Source: an uncultured Candidatus Melainabacteria bacterium
GTDB lineage: Bacteria > Cyanobacteriota > Vampirovibrionia > Gastranaerophilales > Gastranaerophilaceae
DNA length: 23,929 bases
Reading direction: 5' to 3'
Assembly: GCA_934700385.1 (NCBI GenBank)
Contig: CAKUXO010000023.1
Location: forward strand, 1-23,929
A program made the translations under genes and the position numbers. Below the pieces are notes generated by a model that searched no databases, had not been told where the DNA came from, and saw only the letters and a program-made list of their open reading frames with translations. This document shows positions 7,574 to 14,851 of this stretch, piece after piece (within the stretch, counting starts at the first letter, position 1; the number at the start of each line of letters is the position of its first letter).

Positions 7574-8179
7574 TTATCCTTTTTTAAAAAGAAGATAATA
7601 TTTTTTATCCCCATAATATAATATCATATCCCAATAAATTCCTTTGTCATTAAAATCTATATATGCTTCAGGAATTGGTGTTCTTTGATTTTTTTTACCA
7701 AATTTTTTGCCTATAAAATCCATTGTATTTTTGCTTATTTTCTGAACTTTAGTTAGCTCTTGGTGCGGTAATCTGTCTTGATAAAATTCTTGTGAAACAC
7801 TGCCAACTTTATATGTTGGTATCATAAAAGCAACTTTTCCATTTTCTTTAAATAAAACGTAAGTTTTTCCATTTTTTTCTCTTGGAGTAAGAAGATAATA
7901 CCCCGCAGGAATAACTTTTGATTTAAAAACAAGGTTTACTCCCGTTCTAAATAAAGGATAGGGGGATCTCATATAGCTTTTATATTCATCTGCTTGATAA
8001 GGGTCAATTCCAAAAATATAATCAAAATCAGCTTCTTCAAGATTTTCATATATTTTTTCATAATCTGTGTTTTTAAGATGAACAATGTTTTCATTACTAA
8101 ATGCAAAGTTAAAAAGATTATTCAATAAAAATAAAATAATCAAAAATAAAAATGAAATTTTAAATTTTTTTTCTTTCAT
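7574..8179 (-). CDS. Exported protein of unknown function
   Basis: The 201-residue product has an N-terminal signal peptide (K-rich start, hydrophobic core FLFLIILFLLNNLF, likely cut after AFS near residue 28) and no other membrane segment. The mature part is rich in aromatic residues and short strands (YYLLTPREKNGKTYVLF, KVAFMIPTYKVG, WDMILYYGDKKYYLLF), suggesting a small beta domain that I do not recognise. The open frame extends to a TTG at 8197, overlapping the preceding tandem CheW gene. The ATG at 8179 with AGGG at proper spacing and the signal peptide directly behind it is the better start. Sits two bases before the next exported-protein gene, so the two may act together. Confidence 0.7.
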   Translation of the reverse strand: MKEKKFKISFLFLIILFLLNNLFNFAFSNENIVHLKNTDYEKIYENLEEADFDYIFGIDPYQADEYKSYMRSPYPLFRTGVNLVFKSKVIPAGYYLLTPREKNGKTYVLFKENGKVAFMIPTYKVGSVSQEFYQDRLPHQELTKVQKISKNTMDFIGKKFGKKNQRTPIPEAYIDFNDKGIYWDMILYYGDKKYYLLFKKG

Positions 8180-8190
8180 TAATAACCCTT

Positions 8191-9243
8191 TTAGCAAATT
8201 GTCAATTTTTCATCTTTAAGAAGTTTATCTATATCTAAAACTTGATAAATTTCGCCATCTTTAACAAATTCAAGCATTTTATTTTCTTCTTGTTTTTGAA
8301 GTTTATTTTGAATTATCTCATCAAAATCTATGTTCATACTTTCGCAGATTTCATCTGCTAAAATGCCGATTTTAAATTCATTAGAATTTAGGATAATTAT
8401 TGTTGATTTTTCTTTAATTTCAGTTTTAGTATTATTAAAAAATCTTCTTATATCTAAAACTGTTATATATTCACTTTTTATGTTAATCAAACCAAAGATA
8501 TAATCAGGCGTACAAGGAATTTTAATGAATTTTGAATTATTTACTTTAAAAAATTCTCGAACACTTGCCATATTAATATAATATTTAATGTTATTTATTA
8601 TAAAAGAAACCCCCATATCATAAAGAGGAACATTATTTTGAACATCTTGTTCAACTTTAGATAAGAAATTTTTTCTTTCTTTTAAAATTTCTTTAGATTT
8701 TTCATCATCAATAATGTATTTTTGTGTACTTGAATTATTGAAAAATTTTTCAGGATTATTTTTTGTGTATTCAAGAATGTTATCAATGTTTAAAATATAG
8801 ATATTTGTATCTTCTTCAATAAAAATACCTTTATAAAAATTGATTTCTTGTTGATAAGGAATTGGGCGGATTTTATCTGTGTTTAATTTTTTAATGTCGA
8901 TAATTTTATCGCAAATGATTGATATTGTTTCATTTTGGCTTTTAATAATTACAATTTTAGAAGAAAGGTCATAGGTAATTCTTTCTTGTTTAAAAATTTC
9001 TCTTAAATCAAAAACCCCGATAGGCTCTTTATCATATTCAATTAAGCCCATAATATATGAAGGCATTTTATTAGGATAATCAAGCTCTACAAGTTTAATA
9101 ATTTCTAAAACATTTTTTGTTTCAATGGCATAAATTTTTTTATTTATTTCAACAAGAGTGTAGTTTATGCTTTTTTTATCGTGTTTTTCATTATTTACAA
9201 TAAGAGAAGAATTTTTATTTAATTTTAAATTATTTTCAATCAT
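8191..9243 (-). CDS. Tandem CheW-domain coupling protein
   Basis: CheW domains bridge chemoreceptor tips and CheA in signalling arrays. This 350-residue protein carries two. CheW-1 is at about 28-160, with YIMGLIEYDKEPIGVFDLREIF as the hallmark core; CheW-2 at about 208-345, with YIFGLINIKSEYITVLDIRRFF. The linker (about 181-205) is helical and charged (KEILKERKNFLSKVEQD), similar to short helices that precede CheW domains in some double-CheW proteins. There is no receiver domain, so it is not CheV. The ATG overlaps the end of the upstream receiver gene as ATGATTGA, indicating translational coupling. The likely partners are the divergent methyl-accepting protein and hybrid CheA encoded at 10744-14851. 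Confidence 0.92.
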   Translation of the reverse strand: MIENNLKLNKNSSLIVNNEKHDKKSINYTLVEINKKIYAIETKNVLEIIKLVELDYPNKMPSYIMGLIEYDKEPIGVFDLREIFKQERITYDLSSKIVIIKSQNETISIICDKIIDIKKLNTDKIRPIPYQQEINFYKGIFIEEDTNIYILNIDNILEYTKNNPEKFFNNSSTQKYIIDDEKSKEILKERKNFLSKVEQDVQNNVPLYDMGVSFIINNIKYYINMASVREFFKVNNSKFIKIPCTPDYIFGLINIKSEYITVLDIRRFFNNTKTEIKEKSTIIILNSNEFKIGILADEICESMNIDFDEIIQNKLQKQEENKMLEFVKDGEIYQVLDIDKLLKDEKLTIC

Positions 9244-10678
9244 TTTTGATTACCGTTTTATTTTCTTCATTTGTTTCTTCAAGGGCTTCTTTCATCAGTT
9301 TTTTAACATAACCGATGTTTTCTTTGGTACATTTTACTGCCCCTAGAGTTGCGCTTGGGCTAATTGAATTAATTTCAATTGAATTAATTAAATTTAGAAT
9401 ATAGTTAAATTTGTGATAAGCGTGCTTTTCATCTTTAGCATAAATCAAAAGAATATAGTCATCTTCATCTTTATTTAAAGTTTCATCTTTATCAAGATAA
9501 TTAACTATGTTTCTTATAATTTTTGTTCTTAAAAAATCAACTTCTTCAACTGAACTTATTTCTTTTATGTTTGAAAAATTTGTAATGTTTATTGTACCTA
9601 AATAAAGCTCTACATCAGAATTTAAGTTTTCTAATTTTAATAAAATATCTGTTTTAAAACTTTGATTAGAATTAGCATTCAAATATCTATTTTTATTCTT
9701 TTGCCTATTTAGGGCGATTTTTTGGTTAATGTGTCTTAATTTAATTGTATCTTCAATTGTTTCATAAATAATTTCAAGATTTTCTTTATTTTGCCACAAA
9801 CCCTCTTTTAAAGAATAAAATGAAATATTAAAGAAGCTATTTGTTTTAATTTCATATTCAAAATCAATTTTAGATAAAAAATCTTCCTCTTTTAAAATTG
9901 TTTGAGATAGCGGTGCATATTTTTTATTTAAAATATATTTTTTCGCTTGAAATTTATTTAAAATTCCATTTCTAAAAATCGGGCTAAGAATTATATCTTT
10001 AATATCAAAAAAGATTGTTTTTTCCCTATTTTCTTCAAAAGTTGCAATTGCAAGATTATATTTTAAAATCGGCTCTAAAACATTAAAAAAGTCTTTAAAA
10101 AAGTTTTCAGAATTTGTTGTGTAATTTATTTTTTCTTTTAAATCTTTTAAAATTTCATTTCTATTTAGAGGTTCTTCTTCAACTATTTCTTCTTTTTTTT
10201 CTTCTTCAAATGAAATAGTTGGAGAATTTTGATTATTTATTTCTTCTTTTTGTTTAATAAATTCATCTCCTCTTTCAAGGATTTTTTCTTTTAATTCAGA
10301 TGAAAGAGGGAATTTTTCAATTAGCTTATTAGCTAGAGCTAAAAGTTCTTCATAGTTATCTTTTTTAGTTAAAAAATATTCATTTCTGCTTTCTTTAAGA
10401 TAATATTTTGCGTTGCTTTCAGCTAAAACACTATAGACTATTGTTGGAATAGATGAAATTAAATCATTTTCTCTTATTGATTTAACAAGCTGAAAACCGC
10501 CTAAATATGGCATAATCGCATCTGTAATAATTAAATCTGGCGCAGCAACAAAAAACATTTCAAAAGCTATTTTTGCATTTTGCACACAAAAAACTTCCCA
10601 AGAATCATTTTGAAATAATGCCTTCAAATAATTGAGTTGGGTTGGGCTATCATCTATTATTATTACTTTTTTTGCCAT
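9236..10678 (-). CDS. Response regulator: N-terminal REC, C-terminal degenerate GGDEF-like region
   Basis: A 480-residue two-part regulator. Residues 1-120 are a receiver domain with acidic pocket D9/D10 (IIIDDSPTQ), phospho-acceptor D53 (LIITDAIMP), a serine at 83 in place of the usual Ser/Thr region and K105 (FLTKK), so phosphotransfer from CheA is plausible. Residues about 120-180 are an acidic, probably disordered linker (EEEKKEEIVEEEP). Residues 180-345 are unrecognised. Residues about 345-475 follow the strand-helix order of a GGDEF cyclase domain (LYLGTINITNFSNI, then DDYILLIYAKDEKHAYHKFNYIL, then SPSATLGAVKCTKENIGYVKKLMKEALEE), but the active loop reads NKDEDDY instead of GGDEF, so it should not make c-di-GMP. 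No Shine-Dalgarno is visible; it is first in the minus-strand operon. Confidence 0.82.
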   Translation of the reverse strand: MAKKVIIIDDSPTQLNYLKALFQNDSWEVFCVQNAKIAFEMFFVAAPDLIITDAIMPYLGGFQLVKSIRENDLISSIPTIVYSVLAESNAKYYLKESRNEYFLTKKDNYEELLALANKLIEKFPLSSELKEKILERGDEFIKQKEEINNQNSPTISFEEEKKEEIVEEEPLNRNEILKDLKEKINYTTNSENFFKDFFNVLEPILKYNLAIATFEENREKTIFFDIKDIILSPIFRNGILNKFQAKKYILNKKYAPLSQTILKEEDFLSKIDFEYEIKTNSFFNISFYSLKEGLWQNKENLEIIYETIEDTIKLRHINQKIALNRQKNKNRYLNANSNQSFKTDILLKLENLNSDVELYLGTINITNFSNIKEISSVEEVDFLRTKIIRNIVNYLDKDETLNKDEDDYILLIYAKDEKHAYHKFNYILNLINSIEINSISPSATLGAVKCTKENIGYVKKLMKEALEETNEENKTVIKND

Positions 10679-10700
10679 AGTATAGTTTATTTTTTATAAT
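10672..10700 (+). promoter_or_regulatory. Promoter for the methyl-accepting protein/cheA operon
   Basis: ttgcca (10672-10677) and tataat (10695-10700) are separated by 17 bases, a near-consensus sigma-70-type arrangement. The -35 overlaps the first codons of the opposite gene, so divergent transcripts compete in a 65-base spacer. The predicted start near 10707 leaves a leader of about 37 bases containing AAAGGTGG before the ATG at 10744. Other TATAAT-like boxes (10705-10710 on plus; 10703-10708 and 10714-10719 on minus) are present. Confidence 0.55.
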
Positions 10701-10709
10701 CGATTATAA
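10694..10709. promoter_or_regulatory. Perfect 16-bp palindrome in the divergent che-type promoter region
   Basis: ttataatcgattataa is its own reverse complement and is centred in the 65-base space between the divergent receiver gene and methyl-accepting gene. It places one TATAAT box on each strand, back to back. It may be two overlapping divergent -10 elements or an operator for a dimeric regulator; AT-richness of the region makes chance palindromes more likely. Confidence 0.4.
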
Positions 10710-10743
10710 TATGATTATACAATTTTTTATTTAAAGGTGGAAT

Positions 10744-11793
10744 ATGTCAAAAGAAGTAAAAAATAATAATGTATCAATTAATAGAGAACTAATTAGAAAA
10801 CAAATTTTTGATTGCTCGGTTTTATTAATAGCTTTTGCAATAATTTATTATACTGTTCATTTTTTAGCTTATGATGGCTATGACCTTATTATTGTTTTAA
10901 TTGTTTCTTTTATAGCTTTAGTGTTTTTATTTGAATACAGTAAAAATGCCGTTAAAAAACCTCTAGATGATGTTGTTTTATCTGCCTTTAACAAAACAAA
11001 AGATGGAATTTCTGCTATTCAAAATAAAAATAATTCTCAAAAAGAAAACAATTTAACTTCTAATGAAAAAATTAAACAAGCACAAGGGCTTGTTGAAAAT
11101 TTGAAAAATTATTCAATTCAAATGCACGAACTTACAAATTTAACTATGGAAAAAGCAGATGAATCTTTGAATTTCACAAATAATGAATATGGCGCAGTTA
11201 AAACAAACATTGAAAAAATGTTTTCAATAAGACATAAAATTCAAACAATTGCAGAATTAATTTTAGAATTATCTGACTTTGTACAATCTATTTCTTCAAC
11301 AGTTGGTCTTGTTGAAGATATCGCAGAGCAAACAAACCTTCTTGCTCTAAATGCCGCTGTAGAAGCAGCAAGAGCAGGGGAACACGGAAAAGGTTTTGCG
11401 GTTGTTGCTTCTGAAATTAGAAAACTTGCCGATGAATCAAAACAAGCAACAACAAAAATCACTTCTTTAATTAATGACATTCAACAAACTGCAAATTCAA
11501 CCGTTTTAGCTACAGAAGAAGGCACAAAAGAAATTGAATCCGGCTTAGAATTAGCCCACGTTATAAGTGAAAACATCGAAAAACTTATTAATGTAATGAA
11601 TGAAGTTTCTAAAAATATGCAAGAAATAATCGTTTCTTCTAATCAAATCAGCGACGATTCTAAAACGACAGATAACTATATAAAAGAAATTTCAAAAATA
11701 GTTGAAACAAATCAAAAAATAACAAATGAAAACGATGAGTTCTATACAAACATTGAAAATGTATCGAATGATTTAAAACAATCCGTTATTTAA
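10744..11793 (+). CDS. Methyl-accepting chemotaxis-like transducer without periplasmic sensor
   Basis: A 349-residue receptor-like protein. Two closely spaced membrane helices (about 22-42 and 47-64) are joined by only a few residues (YDGYD), so there is no extracellular ligand domain, and no clear HAMP domain follows. The rest (about 75-349) is the long coiled-coil signalling domain. The highly conserved hairpin tip is at about 189-230 (EDIAEQTNLLALNAAVEAARAGEHGKGFAVVASE), the part that binds CheA and CheW. Input must come from the membrane, the cytoplasm or a partner protein, as for PilJ/PixJ-like or energy-taxis receptors lacking big periplasmic domains. No CheR-tethering pentapeptide is seen at the C-terminus. 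The cheA gene follows after 19 bases. Confidence 0.92.
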   Translation: MSKEVKNNNVSINRELIRKQIFDCSVLLIAFAIIYYTVHFLAYDGYDLIIVLIVSFIALVFLFEYSKNAVKKPLDDVVLSAFNKTKDGISAIQNKNNSQKENNLTSNEKIKQAQGLVENLKNYSIQMHELTNLTMEKADESLNFTNNEYGAVKTNIEKMFSIRHKIQTIAELILELSDFVQSISSTVGLVEDIAEQTNLLALNAAVEAARAGEHGKGFAVVASEIRKLADESKQATTKITSLINDIQQTANSTVLATEEGTKEIESGLELAHVISENIEKLINVMNEVSKNMQEIIVSSNQISDDSKTTDNYIKEISKIVETNQKITNENDEFYTNIENVSNDLKQSVI

Positions 11794-11812
11794 ACTTTAA
11801 AAAGGCGCAATA

Positions 11813-14800
11813 ATGGAATTTCAAAAAGAAGAATTGGAAGAAATTTTAAATATTTTTCAGCAAGAAAGTTCTGAAATCATTTCATCAATGGATGATAAAC
11901 TTTTAAAACTTGAAAACAATCCAAATGATTCTGAACTTGCAATGCAACTATTTAGAGATGCTCATTCTCTTAAAGGTTCAGCGAGAATGCTAGGGTTTTG
12001 TGACATTCAAAATATTGCCCATAAAATTGAAGATATAATCAATTTTGTAAAAGAATATGGAATGAAACTTGAAACTTCTACGACTGACACTATTTCAGAG
12101 GCGCTTTCTTTTATTTCTTTTTTGATTAATGAAACTGTTAAATTAAAAGAAGAATTTAAAAGCGATAAAACAGAAAAATTCATTGAAAAACTAACAAATA
12201 TCGCCCAAAAAATGGAAGAAAAAAGAATTTCCGAGCTTAATTCTTCTTCAAATGATAATTCAAAAAATCCTGAAGTAGATGAATTTTTAAAGATTTTTCC
12301 TAAAATTGAAGATTTAATTATAGATATTTTATCTATTGTTTCGCTTGCTCGCCAAAAGAGTGATTTTAGCGACATCAGACTTATTGAAGAAAAAATCAAC
12401 AGTTTTAATTTAATTGTTTCTGATTTTAATTATGAAGAATTTTCTTCTATTAAAAATTTAGCGCAAAACGTTTTAAATTCTTTAGATAAATTTAAATTAA
12501 CAGATAACAAAGAGCTCGGCTTTTTAGATGTTAATAATGTTGTTGTGGCTTTAATTGAAGCAATTGAGCATTATGCTAACAAATTAAAAATTGAAAAGAA
12601 AAACTATTATGATATTGTTGAAAAAAAACTTGATGAAGAAAAAAGAGGAGTAGTTGAGCTTCAAAGCGTTAAAAATGAAAAATTAGAAGAAATTTTACAA
12701 AGAGTTCCTCTTTTAGAATTAAACATTGATTTTTTTGCAGATATCCTAGATTTAATTGACGACACAATTTCAAAAGAAACAAATAAAATTTTAAAAGAAA
12801 TTTATCTTAATGTTAAAGAAATAATTAATGTTTATAAAAGAAAAAGCTCTGTTTTAGGTCATGATGGCACTTTAGGCATTGTTGAAATTTTAAACCTTGT
12901 AAAAATCAACACAAAACCATCTTTAGAAGAAGCAAAAATCAAATCTCAAGTTATTAAAACGATGATTCAGTTTCAAAATAAAGAACACTCATCTTCTTCT
13001 AAACACAAAGAAAGCCTTAGCCAAAGAGAGATTTTAAACACAATTACAAATACAGAAATTAAAACCTTAAGGGTTGATTCAGCTAAATTGGATAATTTAG
13101 TTGGACAAATTGGCGAGCTTATTGTTTCAAAAATAAAAACAAACGAACAGCTTTCTTTTGCTAAAAAAATCAATTCTGAAGTAATTGAATGGCAAAAAAA
13201 CTTCGTTAAAATGAGCTATTACATTAAATATTTCGATAAAAAATATCTTTCAGGCGCAAGAACAACAGAACTCCCTGATTTTAGAAAAATAATTGCTTAT
13301 AATAAGCAGCTTTGCTCTTTAGTTGATATGCACGGGGAAAAAATTAACACCTTAATTAAAGATATGAACTATCTTTTTAGGCAAATTCAAGAAAGCGAAA
13401 CAAAATTAAACACAACCACAACAGAAATTGAAACAATGGTTAAAAATATGAGAATTTTGCCATTATCAACAATTTTTCAGCTTTTTCCAAGAATGGTTCA
13501 CAATATCGCCCGAGATAAAAACAAAAAAATTGAATTAACAATCGAAGGTGGCGACATAAGTGCCGATAAAACAATTATTGAAGAAATAAAAATCCCTCTA
13601 ATGCACATAATTAGAAACTCAATTGACCATGGGATTGAAGATGTTGAAACAAGAAGAAAATTAAACAAAAATCCCATCGGAAAAATTGAAATAATTGCTT
13701 CTTATATGGATAACAAAGTTGTGATTGATGTTAAAGATGACGGACGAGGGCTTGATATTGAAAAAATTAAGCAAAAAGCTCTTGAAAAAAACATCCTTTT
13801 AAAAGAAGAACTTGACGCTATAAGTGATGAAGAACTTACAAATTTAATTTTCTACCCTGGGTTTTCAACAGAAAATTTTGTAACAGAATTATCAGGGCGT
13901 GGTTTAGGGCTTGATATTGTTAACACGAAAATTAATCAACTTCAAGGAAGGGTAGATATTTTCTCTCAATTAAATGAAGGAACTGTTGTTAGAATAATTT
14001 TGCCTGCTACCGTTGCAACTAAAAAAGTTTTTGTAATTGAAGAACAAAAACAACTCTATGCCATTGAAACATCTGTTATTAGAACAATTACAAGAATTAA
14101 TGCTGATGATATCTTTGAAAAAGATAACAACAACTATTTTATTTATGACGGAAACGCTATTCCAATTTATACCTTATCTCAAATTTTAAACCTTGAAAAT
14201 GCGCCAAGAAGCGCTTCAAAATATACTTTATTAATAATTGAAACCGAAAACGTTTCTTTTGGTGTGATTGTTGAAAAACTAATTTCAGACCAAGAAATTG
14301 TACATAAAAAATTCTCTCCACCATTATATAAAGTAAAACACATTTCAGGAATAACAACCCTTGCTAATGGCGAAGCATGCCTGATAATCAATGTTTCAGA
14401 TATAATTTCAACAATTAATTCTAAGAAAATCAGAAGCAGAATTTTATTAACAAACGAATTAAATAAAGCGAAAGACAACTTTAAATATAAAATTCTTGTT
14501 GTAGATGATTCACATACAACAAGAATGTTACAAAAAAATATTTTATCTAATTGCGGATATAATGTTTCTGTGGTGACAGGCCCTAAAACTGCCCTTGAAA
14601 AAATGGAAAAAACAAAATACGATTTAATTATTACAGATGTTCAAATGCCTGAAATGAATGGCTTTGAATTCATTTGTGAATTTAGAAAAATGCCACAATA
14701 TGAAAAAGCCCCCGTTATTGTTGTAAGTTCTGAACCAAAAGAAAAACACCTTAAAGAAATTCAAACAACAAAACCCGTTGCCTATATTCAAAAAAATCTT

Positions 14801-14851
14801 TTTAAACAAGAAGAATTAATCCACGAAGTTGAAAAAATATTAAACTATTAA
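11813..14851 (+). CDS. Hybrid CheA histidine kinase with C-terminal receiver (PilL/PixL type)
   Basis: A 1012-residue chemotaxis-class kinase. Domains in order: HPt (about 1-105) with phospho-histidine H51 in AHSLKGSARML; a long helical middle (about 105-410) without another HPt histidine motif; the dimerisation domain from about 417 (RVDSAKLDNLVGQIGEL); ATPase with N-box H598/N602 (HIIRNSIDHGIED), G1 box DDGRG (642-646) and a GRGLGLDIV box near 695; CheW-like regulatory domain (about 736-870); and receiver (about 890-1012) with D898/D899, phospho-acceptor D942 (IITDVQMP) and K994. All catalytic residues are in place. This order with a fused receiver is that of type IV pilus systems (PilL/ChpA, cyanobacterial PixL/HmpE) rather than flagellar CheA. 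Its stop overlaps that of the opposite gene by 4 bases. Confidence 0.95.
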   Translation: MEFQKEELEEILNIFQQESSEIISSMDDKLLKLENNPNDSELAMQLFRDAHSLKGSARMLGFCDIQNIAHKIEDIINFVKEYGMKLETSTTDTISEALSFISFLINETVKLKEEFKSDKTEKFIEKLTNIAQKMEEKRISELNSSSNDNSKNPEVDEFLKIFPKIEDLIIDILSIVSLARQKSDFSDIRLIEEKINSFNLIVSDFNYEEFSSIKNLAQNVLNSLDKFKLTDNKELGFLDVNNVVVALIEAIEHYANKLKIEKKNYYDIVEKKLDEEKRGVVELQSVKNEKLEEILQRVPLLELNIDFFADILDLIDDTISKETNKILKEIYLNVKEIINVYKRKSSVLGHDGTLGIVEILNLVKINTKPSLEEAKIKSQVIKTMIQFQNKEHSSSSKHKESLSQREILNTITNTEIKTLRVDSAKLDNLVGQIGELIVSKIKTNEQLSFAKKINSEVIEWQKNFVKMSYYIKYFDKKYLSGARTTELPDFRKIIAYNKQLCSLVDMHGEKINTLIKDMNYLFRQIQESETKLNTTTTEIETMVKNMRILPLSTIFQLFPRMVHNIARDKNKKIELTIEGGDISADKTIIEEIKIPLMHIIRNSIDHGIEDVETRRKLNKNPIGKIEIIASYMDNKVVIDVKDDGRGLDIEKIKQKALEKNILLKEELDAISDEELTNLIFYPGFSTENFVTELSGRGLGLDIVNTKINQLQGRVDIFSQLNEGTVVRIILPATVATKKVFVIEEQKQLYAIETSVIRTITRINADDIFEKDNNNYFIYDGNAIPIYTLSQILNLENAPRSASKYTLLIIETENVSFGVIVEKLISDQEIVHKKFSPPLYKVKHISGITTLANGEACLIINVSDIISTINSKKIRSRILLTNELNKAKDNFKYKILVVDDSHTTRMLQKNILSNCGYNVSVVTGPKTALEKMEKTKYDLIITDVQMPEMNGFEFICEFRKMPQYEKAPVIVVSSEPKEKHLKEIQTTKPVAYIQKNLFKQEELIHEVEKILNY

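Noticed and set aside
9236..10678. An active diguanylate cyclase
   Set aside because: The signature position reads DEDDY and lacks the glycine pair, so cyclase activity is not supported.
12007..12399. Minus-strand open frame of 130 codons inside cheA
   Set aside because: Ser/Ile/Phe-rich mirror of the A/T-rich cheA coding strand, which has clear domains.
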